Assembly: GCA_014529385.2 (NCBI GenBank)
Contig: CM043971.1
Coordinates: forward strand, 90,289,840-90,353,839
DNA: 64,000 nt
Source: Adiantum capillus-veneris
Taxonomy: Eukaryota > Streptophyta > Polypodiopsida > Polypodiales > Pteridaceae
Reading direction: 5' to 3'
Shown here one piece after another: positions 9,626-22,047 of this stretch. The position numbers were made by a program, and so were the translations under genes. Each line of letters starts with the position of its first letter. The stretch's first letter is position 1. The notes beneath the pieces are model-generated. The model did no database searches. It was given only the letters and a program-made list of their open reading frames with translations, and had not been told where the DNA came from.

Positions 9626-11216
9626 TATACCCAAACCGCCAGCAACATACTTCTACCATTCCATGCACCCAATAGCCTACTGCCCACTCGCAACACAGCA
9701 CCTCCACCATCGTGCTCACCATCCTACTCAACCAACACTTTTGACATACCTGGCCCACTCTCCTAACTATGTAAAGCAAAATATTTCTCCAACAAATCCT
9801 ACAGTTGCTCAACAACCCATTGCATAGTTGCTTTTATCAGCATCCCTTTCAACCACCACTGATAGACCTCTTTGGAAAGCTTGGACGCCACCTTGGAATC
9901 CACATCACTTGTCATAGAGTACACTTTTTTCATAGGAATCATCTCTACCTTTGACTGTGCACTACTCTTCTCAACTACCATGCACTCAATTCCAACATAG
10001 TTGACCTCCTCCTTGTCAGCTGGCCCTTCAAGGTTGATAAGCACCACTTTCTTGTCGGCTTCAATTACCTGCTCTTTTACTGCTGCATCACACTCCACCA
10101 CCATAGGCAAGGCTTCCCTATCTCTTTTGGCAAGACTTTGCACCTATTGCACCATCATGGCATACTCCACTACCACTTTCATCATCAGGGCCATTAACAT
10201 GGCACCATACACCAGCTTTACCTGCTTTCACCATCTGTAGGCCTAGAGTGCTCTACTTGGTCTTCACTAGGCATCTTGGCTTGCACTTCATGCTGCTCCT
10301 CACATACATTCACTGCTTCTCTACTCACATGTAAGAGGTAAAATTAATCATACCTGGATTGAGATGACTCGATCTCCCAAATCGTGTCTGCATCCATGTA
10401 GCTACTATCACTCGGGTCAATCTCTTCTTCTATTTCAAGCTCAAGAATCTCCTCTAGCTTCACCACTTTGACCTTGTCTGTAAACTGCACTCTTTTCCCT
10501 TTACCACAACTCAATGGAGCTTCTACAGCCACACTTGAACTTGGCAGCACATCCTTTGTCCACTTGAGAACCACCTGCACATCCTCCAAAATTGGAACCG
10601 TTCTAGCCGGCATCCTCAACATATAAACCACCCTATCTCTTTGTAGCCAAAGAACCCTTGGTTCTTCTCGCCCTTGCACTTCCCTTTGCACTACCTGTGG
10701 CTCAGCTATCTCCACACCACATTGCCTTGGTATCATAGTGCCTGAAAAACCCTACCTAGCTTCATGGTTCTTCAACATCTTTTTGGTCCACCCTTTTGCT
10801 AGAGCTACAGCCTCTTCATACGACATAGGACCATCTATCTCCACCTTGTTGCACACTTCTTCATGCAGGAAATCCGTAAAAATTTACTTAATTTTAAAAA
10901 AACTGGCATTTTCTGCAGTAGTTACCTTGATCAATTTCCCCCAAAGGGCCTCAAACTCCCACTCGAACACTTGAAAATCACCCTCCAAGCTTTGCTTCAA
11001 CCCATCCAACTTTCGCTTTACTTCATCCAGCTGCACATCTGCTACAAATCTACTTTAAAAAGCAGCCTCTAGGGCTTCACAATTTGCATTGTCTTCTTCA
11101 CACAAGCCAATGAACCATAGCCTTGCTTTACCACAAACTAGGAGCGTGAACACATGTACCGTATTGTCTTCTCTTGATGGACCGCTTTCCAACATGAACA
11201 ATCTATAGACTTGGAG
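9626..11216 (-). pseudogene. Minus-strand gag remnant of LTR element F
   Basis: Reading on the minus strand from 11216 downward, the first ~50 codons (to 11055) contain a gag-like segment with Gly-Lys-Ala-Arg-Leu-Trp-Phe, the hallmark of capsid helices in plant gypsy elements. Further pieces at 10344-10736 (Glu-rich, 130 aa) and 9799-10143 (114 aa) are probably later gag or linker sequence, but I cannot assign domains. The region is broken by stops and frame changes. It abuts the LTR of element A, so its 3' half is lost or displaced. No RT or integrase is visible. Confidence 0.5.
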
Positions 11217-11237
11217 CTCCTCAGTGGGGGCACCAAA
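11217..11237 (-). other. Putative primer-binding site of element F, identical to that of element E
   Basis: The minus strand reads TTTGGTGCCCCCACTGAGGA followed by G. The same 21 bases occur on the plus strand at 54861-54881 just inside element E. The TGG start and position before gag fit a primer site. I do not recognise the matching tRNA. Confidence 0.5.
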
Positions 11238-13540
11238 AGATGGAGAGGGGGAATGGGGGAACAAAGCCAACAAAAACAACAAAGGCCTCAGTATAGCTCA
11301 GGGTATCCACATCACCCCTATCCTCTCAAAAAACACCTTAAAAAACACTCTTTACACTAACAGACCACTACCTGCTCTTTTTCCAATGCTTACACACTCC
11401 ACAAGTCCACCACACAACGTACACCTATTGCCATGGTCTATCTCCACCCTTACACACACATAGCCGCTCAATCTCACTCTCTCACACTTTATTTCTCTTC
11501 CTTGAACCCCATGGAACTCACCTCCTACTATGCCGCCCCTTGGGGTAACTTGACTTCTTTCTTCTGCTGGGGACCCCTTCCTCACTCTCACATCGGGGAG
11601 GCACTAGTGATATCACTAGTGCACTCACCCTTGGCCTTCAAAATAAGGGCTCCAAATGGGCGACGAGAACAACCACTGCACTGGTCCACCACATCATCAA
11701 TTCACAGCTCAAGCCGCCCAGTTTCTTCCACTGGCTACTAGCTACCACCGCCTGGAGCCTCTAACCTCCAAAACCACCACGGTTCGTCGTTAGGCCCGCG
11801 CAGACAATGGCGAGAGTGCTACCAGCATGCCCCACCAAAGCCATGAGCAAGGAGCTTTCACTCCCCAACTCGACATTACTACGCATGCTCCCATCTTGGA
11901 CTTATACCCCATTCCCTGGAGACTATTCTGCGCATGTGGGACAAGCTCATGATACGTGGCGGCACCATGGGGCCCATGCCTCCCAAGGCCCTTGAAATCC
12001 CATCCAAAAAAATCCCTTTGAAGGTATAAATTTTCTCCCCCTTTGAAGGCTTGCTATATCTTGCTCCAAGATCAAACTCCCAAGCTGTGAAGTGCTACCT
12101 GAAGCCAAAAATCCGAACTCTAAACTTGCCAATCCCCGTTGTATGTCAAGATCCCCAAGGCCGCGAACCGAGGTCGCCTAGATTTTCGAATACTAAGCTA
12201 GCACCACGACGTTGGGAACGAACGTCGATTTCAACTTGCGATATTTCTCTGGTCCGGACTCCGATTCATGCGTGGTCAGTCCTTGTTGACTCCACGCAAT
12301 GCATGATACCCTCTAGAACCTTGTCAAGGCTCAAAAATGACAGATGGCACATCCTCTATTGCGGGCAAGTGGGCACAAACCCGGCCCTCGACAAAAATTT
12401 AAACGACCATAACAATCGGAGAAGATAGACTTGCTCCATAATTTGAGTACTACACATGTATCCACTAATATCCACTTGGGCCATCTGTCCCCAGCTGCCC
12501 TTTCACTTTCCTTGAAAGTAACTTGCTGACGTAATTCATCAGCCAAGTTTAAGTCCTTGACTTGTTCTCAAATTTCATCAGTAAACAACCTCATCATCGT
12601 TAGTGTTTCACAGTTGAGAATCTGACTTATACATGAAAAGACTAAGCCTAGTCGCTAACATGCTTTAACTTATGGTTAGCAAACTCCAAGTACAACAATA
12701 AATTCTTATTAATTGGATTTCTTGGTGCTAATATACACACTTTGCATATCTTTTAGCACAAGATTACACTTTGTAATTTTCCTATCCCCTTGGATAACTG
12801 ACAGTACTGAGGTGTGTTTCCCCCACGGTTTACAGATAGACACAGAATTGAAATAGTGGGCACCAGTGTCAGTCCGAGAGACTCATATTCTCCACATGTG
12901 GAATATGTCTCATAAGGATTTCTGGAAAAAAAACATCCTTCAAGTACGGATGTACTTGTGCGTGGAGGTAACTGCAAACACTCTAGGACGGGAGTGAGAG
13001 GGATCCTCATTAGCCTTGCTCCACACTAGCTGAACTGAAATCCGTTAGTTCCTAGACCATGTTGCATCCCATGTGTCAACATGTGCCAAATAAACCCTAC
13101 AAGTGGCTCTATAACTGCATAATACAGAAGCTTATGCTGGACACTACATCCCAAATTTTGTGGCTCTTACCGAGCCACGACCTCCATTTAAATAGCACCT
13201 TGGGCCTCATTTCCTATCCACACTTGCAGCCGGCCCCTTGGTCCCGGTCCTTGACCACCGGGCATTGCCCTTGGCATGACAACTAGGAAGTTTGCAATTC
13301 ACAAAAAAGGCAAAGAGCTTGCAAATCTACCAAGACTGAACCTCCATCCATTTGTTCATGGTTATCTACACGTATTAGTGATGAAATTTTGGAAGGAGAA
13401 GACATCAATGATGAGCAGAGGGAGATTGGATCTGGTTGCAATAGAGAAGTGATAATTATTTTATGAATGTATATCTATGAAGTTGTTTGAATTTGTAATA
13501 TTCTTACTTGAAGTTTATGTACTCCATTCTATACTTTTAG
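11238..13540. other. No recognisable gene; probable LTR of F and flanking decayed sequence
   Basis: If the primer site at 11217-11237 is right, the minus-strand 5' LTR of F should lie immediately to its right, but I could not find its outer boundary or a second copy. Short ORFs on both strands have no recognisable motif. A charged segment near 13340-13460 (plus) could be an exon upstream of the 13541 exon, but this is weak. Confidence 0.4.
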
Positions 13541-13722
13541 GTTTCCGAGTATAGCAACATGTGGGCCTATGGACAACACCTTCGAGCCAATAAAATTGAT
13601 CAACAACATGTTACTCAAGATTCTTGCATTATTTCACCTTTTATGCAGAAATCACATGCAAGAGCAAGAGATTCAAACCCTTTCAATGAGGAGCTTGGCT
13701 ATAGTAGTGGGTATTTATGACT
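13541..13722 (+). pseudogene. Exon resembling CACTA-transposon-associated proteins (DUF4218 type)
   Basis: After a TTTTAG acceptor-like site, about 60 codons read through to a TGA. They contain Met-Trp-Ala-Tyr-Gly-x-His-Leu-Arg, then Thr-Gln-Asp-Ser, and later Asn-Pro-Phe-Asn-Glu-Glu-Leu-Gly-Tyr. From general knowledge, DUF4218-type proteins coded by plant CACTA elements end with a His-Ala-Tyr-Gly-Asn-His block, a TQ/TCD segment, then an Asn-x-Glu-Tyr-Val-Gly segment. The match is partial and other exons were not found. Confidence 0.45.
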
Positions 13723-14341
13723 CGGGGGGTTCACTTTGTGTAAAACTACCATATCACGTGCGTTCAAGACATGTTTGTAAAACCCATTATCTGTGAATTT
13801 TGTTAAGAATATGATGTACCCTTTTCTTTCAAAATTTGTTATTGTTTCAAATTTGAAAAAATAATGCCCTTCTGTATATATATTTTTGTAAGTTTTAAGA
13901 ACTTTAAATACCATTCTGGTTGAACTCATGTGATAGGTTACATTTTATTATTAGGTGACCTCCCGAGATTTATGAGCTCAAATTTTGTGTTTGCAAATGG
14001 GTACTAAGATTTTATAGATATACACAAATATGGATTCTATTAACTTTGAAGTTTTTGTATTGCACATTGCACAAGATTGATCACTCATGGATGAGCATAG
14101 ATGCATGAAAATCACTTTAGGAAACATAGACAGCTTCTCTTCAAGGAATCTATAGTGTTGCACGATTTTACATCATGTTTTCAGGCTCATTCCTTGGCAC
14201 GACACAATCATAGCAGATGCATTAGCATGATTGTCCAATGAGTATTGGTATTCCCATTGGGGTTTTCCATAGTGTATAGAATTAGGTTGAAAAGCTAAGT
14301 TTAGGATGCATTTTTTGTATCAAACAGATGCGTTTATGGTC

Positions 14342-14443
14342 TTGCGTTTTAAGTGTTTTCAAGAAGATCCCTCAACAGAGATCCTGGAAGAAGATGGACT
14401 CGAGATTGTAGACCAAGTTGAAGACATGAACCCAAACAAATGA
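14342..14443 (+). pseudogene. C-terminal end of element G polyprotein
   Basis: A short acidic frame ends at TGA 14441-14443, about 110 nt before an LTR. Its position between upstream decayed sequence and a polypurine tract suits the end of a pol gene. No catalytic domain is visible upstream, so the assignment rests on context only. Confidence 0.35.
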
Positions 14444-14553
14444 AGTTGAGTCGCTTTCAGCGTGAGCCAAAGAAGCAAGCATTGCAGATATGTATGAAGT
14501 TCAAGCACTAACACACAACTTGGTACCAACACTTCACCTTGAAAAGGAGGGGA

Positions 14554-15301
14554 TGTCAAGTGCACATCTAACCCTATGTGTATGTGGACATAGTATTTCT
14601 ACTTCTAAGGTTTAGGACAGCTTAGGAAGTGTTTTGGCACCCTTGCAATCTTGTTCCGAAGTCGTGAATGTTTAGGTACTTAGAGTAGTTGCATACTCTC
14701 TAACTACAAAACCATTAGTACCCAGCATCAAGAACAATATCGTTTTTAGATTCAGCCAGATCAGCCTAGCAGTTTTTGGTTTTCAGCCCTTTTCCGACAC
14801 AGTAATTGCATATCAGCCTTGTATTTGCCCAACAACACCAAAACCCCACAAATTAGCATAGTGTTTCCAGATTTGAGCAGTCATATTTTAGATTTTAAAC
14901 TTAATCCTCGTCATCATGGACATAGTCCACTGCCCCTAGCTTCATAGCATTTACAACCATTGTACAAGACTTGTGAAATCTAAAGCAAATACCTCTCTAG
15001 CAATAGAGAGGGGGGCCCTTGCAGGGGAATTTGGGACCCCATCTGGTATCATATCTTCTTTCTGTCTTTTAGCACTCTCATACACTAGCACGCATAGTTT
15101 TGTCCCACTTTGTTTGTCATTGCACTAGCACTCTCTCTCTAAGGCATAGAAGACACTCCCTTCCGTCTACAAAAGGAAACCTTGACTATCACTGTTCACT
15201 CATCTTGAGCCATACACCGTGATTCACTTCCGCTGCACATTACACCGACAATTGCAAATTAACCCTGTGGTGTTCTGACCATTGCAGATCAGTTGCAGAC
15301 A
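14554..15301 (+). repeat. LTR of element G (748 bp)
   Basis: A polypurine tract AAAAGGAGGGGA (14542-14553) is followed by TGTCAAG, and the unit ends GCAGACA, so the ends are inverted (TGTC...GACA). A TATA-like CTACAAAAGG lies near 15170. Only one copy is in the window; with the preceding polypurine tract it is best read as a 3' LTR. No 5-bp duplication could be checked. Confidence 0.6.
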
Positions 15302-15449
15302 ATGTATTTTTGTTTTTGTACCGAGACATTGTATTTTTATTTGGTTGTACCCAGACATTGTATTAGATCCACCAATGTTGTATTAGTTTGGTCTCATAGG
15401 TCAGTTTTTCCCTCTAAAGATGTTCAATATAACATCTAATTTCATTTCA

Positions 15450-15510
<61 letters not shown>

Positions 15511-16486
15511 GTGTGTGTGTGTGTGTGTAATTACTAACCATGCATTGTCCTGCCTGTGTCGTAAAAGCTTGGCCATTTTAGGCTTGATATTTTTTGGTTC
15601 CCATCCCTCTTCAAACTCGTGTTGTAGCTGAGCAATCACAAACTTTATATCGTATCTAGATCTCTGCATTACAAAAAGATTGATTAGACCAAGTGAATAA
15701 TTATAAAGCATTTAAAACCAACACATAGATAGGTACGCCCAAACTATGTGGAGTCGAGGCATCTACAACACCACCAACCTCCCTATGTGTTGACAAAAAA
15801 GGATGCCACCTCCAATGGGCACAATCCGCCCGTCAAGGTCAATGTCGCATATGATGCCATAAGTGTCGTCACACGTCCAAAAAGGTTTCTGGTGGTCAAA
15901 ACTCGGTCCTAGTGAGGACATGGTAGATGCGTGGGACCCCAATCTAGAAGGTGTTGGGGTTAGAGAAGGTCTAGAGGACATAGAGGTGCATCGTTGAACT
16001 TGTCAGATATGTTGTGTGTCAGGGGCCTGATGTGTGACCTGACTGTGTCCCACTGAGTAGTTTGTACTAGCCGCAATTGAGTAGTGTTAGCAGTTGGCTC
16101 TAGCAGAGGGGTCCTGCTATTATCACAATTTTATGATGTTTAGTGAGACAAAGTGATATACTTATGTGCACAATATATATAGATATGCATACATACATAA
16201 TTTATAGAAAACGAGATTCAATATGTGTGCTACTCCTGCTAAAGGGTCTGGAGAAGAGCCCTTGTATGGGCATAAGGGTCTCAAGACCTCCTATAGTCAG
16301 CATACGGTAGCCTCCAACTCTTCATCGAGGAGCTGCTCGTACACTACGATGTCCTCTATTGTCTGCTCCCTCGGAACGCTAACAACTCCTAACATGCTCT
16401 TCATCGCCAGTAGTAGCCCTACTCAACCTGAGGTGGGAGCCATCAAAATAATTTGTTTGAATATTTTAGGTTTTAGTCAAAGGCTA
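15302..16486 (-). other. Unrecognised minus-strand exon-like segments with a CT/GT microsatellite
   Basis: A minus-strand frame at 15763-15981 (72 aa, Ser/Pro-rich start) and a ~45-codon frame near 15530-15662, preceded by an AG acceptor-like site, look like exons of one gene or transposon. The second contains Tyr-Asp-Ile-Lys-Phe-Val and Trp-Glu-Pro-Lys-Asn. I do not recognise either. A (CT)n(GT)n microsatellite occupies about 15452-15528, and a short repeat around ACATTGTATTTTT lies at 15300-15385. Confidence 0.35.
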
Positions 16487-18553
16487 TGAGGTCCCTAACC
16501 CCGAGAAGATTGGGGTTACTTGATAGATGGCCTTCCTTTATTCTCCTTTTCTGTTGACGACACCCTACTCCATTTCCACAATGCAAAAATACGAGCAACA
16601 AAAGAGAGGAAGTCCTCTATCCATCATCATTTACGTTGTTATAAGGGTCATACACCACAAGCCAGGTCGATAAATCTAGGATTCTAATGAAAGATGTTTC
16701 CTAACATAAAGATAAAATCCCATTGACATATTTAGAATCCATAAACAACGCCCTTTTCCCCACGTTTAAGAGGCACGACGTCCATCCATAAACCATAAAT
16801 ATGATATGTGACTTGGTCTAAACTAACTCGACTAATTGGTCCATAGATTTCAAGGGCACGTATATTTAGGACTTCTCGACTCTTGGCACAATGAGTCTCT
16901 AATTTTTCTTCTCTTAATAAGAGGGAGTGGAGAGTTTCTCGACTAATTGAGACCACCCATCCTTGACTCGAAACCTGAGCCAGCCCCCACTTTCCACCCC
17001 ACACATTTTTTATCTTGTTTTCTAATTACTACCACACTGTTTTACATATACAAACAGTGTTCCTTAATCAATTCTAGAGAGATTCTTTTATACAACCCTT
17101 CAAATATACCAAAACAATTCAAAATAGGCCTAATGAAGAAAGTCCTATATTTCAACAAAAAAAACTTTTTGAATTTCTTATGAATTTGCCACTACCCGCG
17201 GACTTCCTCTATCTAATCAACAAAGCCTTTTCAAAGGATTTATTCGCTAATCGAAAATTGCGCAACCTTCCCATCTCGCTAACCGCAAGGCATCCCGCTA
17301 TCCCACTATCAGCAAGGCATCCTGCTAACCACAAGGCATCCCGCTACCCGTGAGGTATCCCTCTAACCGCGAGGAACAAGAAGAGTCAATAACCTAAGCT
17401 TAATCTTCGCTAACCACGGCATCATCTCGATACCCGCGAGAAGCAATATATATTCTTTCAATAATTCTTCTCTTTGAATGATTCTTCAACATGATCAACC
17501 AACTCTTTATATCAACCAGTATCAACTTCCCAAACAATAGCAATTTAATAAGAAATAACAATTCAACAAACACTGAAAATTTATCAAACAAACAGTTCTT
17601 TTTTCACTAATCTATGAAAACATATGCTTGTTTCTTGTGATAGAATCACGTTTCTTGGACAGTTTAAGGAAATCCTTATGCTTAGCTTCCCAATTCAACA
17701 TGAATACCAATGCAAAATTATAAATTTGTCTTACCGGATTGCGGCATGATTGGTTACCTCTTGTATTTGAGGTTGAACGATTTCACCTTCTTTTGGAGTC
17801 GATACCTCCGCTTGAGTTATGGTTGGAGTAGATGATATATTCTTTTGCCCCTTCCGTGAAAATGGAACGACATGAGCATCGTTCGAGTTTTGGGTCACTC
17901 GCTTCAGGGCCATCATAACGAAGTAGAGAAAAGAGAAAGAGAACTCAAGAATCCGAAGGGCAACATGACGATGGTACAGAAGACATGGAGATGGAGATGG
18001 CTTGAAGGTAAGAGGTTGAGGGAGAGAAGGTAATTCTGACGTCAAGGCAAGAGAGCTTCCTCTTCTAAGAGTGTGTGTCTATGTCTTGAAAGTGAGGGAA
18101 GAGGGTCCTTAATTTAGGCTCTCAAGGCGAGCTATGAATAGAGGGAAGCAAAGAGAGATAAGTTCACGTACGTTCAAAGCTCTATCTTTTTTTTTGCGGA
18201 CACGGAATTTGATGCGCAATTCCGGTTCTCCAATTTTAGAAGAATCTTGGCTTCCAAGACAAGAACTCTAAACTTGACTCCCTTCTCTTTCTTTCCTAAA
18301 AATACTCCTCCTTTCTTGAAATTGCTCTCTCTTTCCTAAAAGGTCAACTGTTATCTTTAGTTATAGTCTTGAGGCTTAAGTTTCCCATCAGCCTATTGCT
18401 TTCAGGTGAATAAGGGTCATAATTAGTTGTTCTAGAGTCTAATTTTTGATCCGATCGTTCCATTAGAATGCTCTTTAACTTAATAAAGTGCAAACCTTAA
18501 ATATTTGCAAAGTAAATGAAATACTTTTATTGAAAAATGTTGGGTACATTACA
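16487..18553 (-). repeat. 3' LTR of element C (2067 bp)
   Basis: In minus orientation it starts TGTAATGTACCC and ends GGGACCTCA. It contains a ~20 bp minisatellite (about 17265-17375) built on GAGGCATCCCGCTAACCGC, shared with the other LTR. The minus-strand ORF at 17731-18045 has a counterpart in the other LTR and may be a small LTR-encoded peptide or chance. Confidence 0.9.
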
Positions 18554-18570
18554 GTCTCCCCAACTTAGGG
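18554..18570 (-). other. Polypurine tract of element C
   Basis: On the minus strand CCCTAAGTTGGGGAGA lies immediately before the 3' LTR, the expected place for the plus-strand primer. Confidence 0.65.
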
Positions 18571-18599
18571 ATTTGAGATATCCTCATCTTGAGAAAAAG

Positions 18600-19400
18600 T
18601 GAGGATACTCCTACTCTGATTACTATCTTGATTCTCATTATATCCAAAAGGGCCGTTACTTAATTTTCTTCGCTTGCTATTGCTGCTCCATTAGTCAATT
18701 GTGGATAAGAGTTTCGAGAATGTCCCAACTCTCCACATTCAAAGCATCGAACATTCAAGCATGGAAGATCTTGCACATTAGCAGCATAAGCTCTTTGTGG
18801 TTGTGTATCTCTAAAGCTTTGGTTCTGTTCAATTCTTCTTATAAATCTTTGTTCCTCCATCAGAGGTTTAAATCGTAGTAAAGCATCTTGTACAGTGGTA
18901 GGTTTTAAAGCTTCTAATCGCGAACTGATTGGTTCTCTTAAACCTTGACAAAAGCGAGCTACATGCTGCTCTATGGTCATTGACGGTGCCTAACGTCTAA
19001 GCCTTACAAACTTTGAGTAGTATCTTCTAAGGATAAATTGTATTGTTTCAAGCTAAAGAACTCATTCATCTTTATCGCTTCATGAGCAGGGTGTAAGTAT
19101 CTTTCCTTCACCGCTTGTTTGACTTCCACCAACTCTGAGAGTTCTCTAATACTCCCTTGTCACGACAATGTTGTTTCCACCATAATTTCGCTTTCCCTGA
19201 GAGACGAAACATCCCTAACATCGCTTGGTTTGCAGGTGTGATCCTTGCAATAGAGAAGTAATCATCCATAGCTTCAATCCATACTTTTGTATCTTTCTCA
19301 ATATCATCACCCTCTCCATTAAAAGAAGGTGGTTTCATTTGTTTGAGCAACAACTTCTTCTCCTGAATCTCCGCATAGATAACATCGTTATGAGAATTTT
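18600..19400 (-). pseudogene. Gag of element C: capsid domain plus one zinc knuckle, frameshifted
   Basis: The minus-strand frame 19353-19108 opens with a Phe-Asn-Gly-Glu segment, then Trp-Ile-Glu-Ala-Met and Ser-Gly-Lys-Ala-Lys-Leu-Trp-Trp, the standard gypsy capsid pattern. A frame change follows, and 18980-18660 carries a Phe-Cys-Gln-Gly-Leu segment and a knuckle reading C-x2-C-x4-H-x4-Ser, so its last Cys is gone. This is the only coding capacity of C. It would bind the RNA but cannot drive transposition alone. Confidence 0.85.
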
Positions 19401-19939
19401 TCCAACGTAGAAGTGATTTGAGGGTTTCCCTGAGTGTACATCAATTTTTATAATAACTCAAGTCAATAGGATATTTTTCAAACTTGGACTTATCCAGTCC
19501 ACTATAACAGCACAATCGTATAGCTTACCAATCATGACTTACCTAGTCTATTAAAACTTAACCATATGACTTAACCAATTCTGACTTATTCAGTCCATAA
19601 AAACTCAATGTATGACTTAACCTGTCATGGGTCATCCAACAACATGAATTAATCTGTCATGGCTCATTCAATTCACACAAAAAACTCACTTACATGACTT
19701 AACCAGTCAAACAATTTCTTTGTAGAAAAACAACTCAATCTTATAATCATAAAGTCGATCATCAGAATGTCATATAGGGGTCTACAAAAGATCTCTCTAT
19801 AAGAAAATATATTAGAGGTTTCAATCATAACTATGGTACATGTCAATCGGCATAATGTAATATCTCTACGAGCCGGATAATGAGTATAGAACCCATACAC
19901 ATGAGGGAGCTTGAAGTAGCGAATTAAATCTTTTTAACC

Positions 19940-19958
19940 TAGGCTCGGATACCAATCG
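19940..19958 (-). other. Primer-binding site of element C (tRNA-iMet type)
   Basis: The minus strand just inside the 5' LTR reads TTGGTATCCGAGCCTAGG. This matches the tRNA-iMet complementary site TGGTATCAGAGC with a single change in its first 12 bases. Confidence 0.8.
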
Positions 19959-22047
19959 TGAGGTCCCCAACCTCGAGAAGATTGGGGCAGCTTGATAGAT
20001 GGCCTTCCTTTATTCTCCTTTTCCGTTGATGACACCCTACTCCGTTTCCACAAAATAGAGATACGAGCAACAGAAGAGAGAAAGTCCTCTATCCATCATT
20101 TATGTGATGATTATAAGGGTCATACATCACAAGCCAGGTCGATAAATCTAGGATTCTAATGAAAGTTGTTTCCTAGCATAAAGATGAAATCCCATTGACA
20201 TATTTAGAATCCATAAACAACGCCTTTTCTCCCACATTTAAGAGGAACGGCCGCCATCCATAAACCATAAATATGATATGAGACTTGGATAAAACTAACT
20301 TGACTATTTGGTCCATATCTTTCAATGGCACGTATATTTAGGACTTCTTGACTCTTGGCACAATGAGTCTCTAATTTTGCTTCTCTTAATAAGAGGGAGT
20401 GGAGAGTTTCTCGACTAATCAATACCACCCATCCTTGACTGGCAACCTGAGCCAGCCCCCACTTTCCACCCCACACTTACACTTCTCATCTTGTTTTCTC
20501 ATTACTACCACATTGTTTTACATATATAAACAATGTTCCTTAATTAATTCTAGACAGAGATTCTTTTATATAGCCCTTCAAACAATACCAAAACAATTCA
20601 AACAAGGCCTAATGAAGAGAGTCCTATATTTCAACAAAAAGAACTCTTCCAATTTCTTATGAGTTTGCCACTAACCGCGGAATTCTTCTGCCTAACAAAC
20701 AGAGCTTTTGCAAAGGATTTATTCGCTAACCGCAAATTGCACAACCTTCCCATCTCGCTAATCGTGAGGCATCCCGCTACCCGTGAGGCATCTTGCTAGC
20801 CGCCAGGCATCCCACTACCTGCGAGGGATCCTGCTACCATGAGGCATCCCGCTAACCGCGAGGAACAAAAAGAGAGTCAACAATCTTAGCTTAGTTTTTG
20901 CTAACCGCGGAATCATCTCGCTATCCACGAGAAGAAACAGATATTCTTTCAATAATTCTTCTCTTTGAATGATTATTCAACATGATGAACCAACTCTTTA
21001 TATCAACCAATATCAACTTATCAAACAATAACAATTTATATAAGCAATAACAATTCAACAACCAATGACAATTTATCAAACAATTCTCTCACTAATCTAT
21101 AAAAACATATGCTTGTTTCTTGTGATAGAATCACGTTCTTGTACAGTTTAAGGAAATCCCTATGCTTAGCTTCCCAGGTCAACATGAATAGCAATGCATA
21201 ATTATAAATTTCTCTTATCCGATTAGCGACATGATTGGTTACCTCCCGTATTTGAGGTTGGATGATTTCACCTTCTTTCGGAGTCAATACCTCGGCTTGA
21301 GTTATGGTCGGAGTAGATAATATCTTTTTTTGCACCTTCGGTGAAGATGGAACGAGATGAGCATCCTTCGAGCTTTGGGTCACTCGCTTTAGGGCCATCA
21401 TAGTGAAGTAGAGAAAACAGAAAGAGAGAAATAGAACTCAAGAATATAAAGGGCAACACAACGATGGTAGAGAAGACATGGAGATGGATATGGCTTGAAG
21501 GTAAGAGCTTGAGGGAGAGAAGGTAGTTCCGACATCAAGGCAAGAGAGCTTCCACTTCTGAGAGTGTGTGTGTGTCTTGAAAGTGAGGAAAGAGGGTCCT
21601 TTATATAAGCTCTCAATGCCAGCTAAGAATAGAGGGAAGCAAAGAGAGATAAGTTTGCGTACGTTTGTGGCTCTTTTTTTTTTTTTTTTGGCCGACATGG
21701 AATTTGATGAGCAATTTTGGTTCTCCAATTTTAGAAGAAGCTTGGCTTCCAAGACAAGAACTCTAAACTTGACTCCCTCCTCTTTCTTTCCTAAACATAC
21801 TCCTCCTTGCCTAAAATTGCTCTCTTTCCTAAAAGTTCAACTCTTATCTTTAGTTACAGTCTTGAGGCTTAAGTTTCCCATCGACCTATTGCTTTCAAGT
21901 GAATATGGGTCATAATTAATAGTTCTAAAGTCTAATTTTCAATCCGATCATTCCATTAGAATGCTATTTGACTTAATAAAATGCAAACTTTAAATATTTG
22001 CAAGTTAAATGAAATACTTTTGTTGAAAAATGTTGGGTACATCACAG
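19959..22047 (-). repeat. 5' LTR of element C (2089 bp)
   Basis: This is the partner of 16487-18553. It contains the same CATCCCGCT-type minisatellite (about 20757-20870), a minus-strand ORF at 21036-21401 homologous to the one in the other LTR, and a T-rich run near 21675. Confidence 0.9.

Larger units (their letters stand above)
16487..22047 (-). mobile_element. Element C: complete gag-only LTR element (TR-GAG type), minus strand
   Basis: Two direct repeats (16487-18553 and 19959-22047) flank a 1.4 kb interior that holds only gag. The ends are TG...CA. Flanking pentamers are GGCTA (16482-16486) and GGCAA (22048-22052), a target duplication with one mismatch. On the minus strand the interior opens with a tRNA-iMet primer site and closes with a purine tract. 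Large LTRs around a lone gag match the non-autonomous class called TR-GAG in plants. The two LTRs differ at roughly one base in ten by eye, so C looks older than B. Confidence 0.9.
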
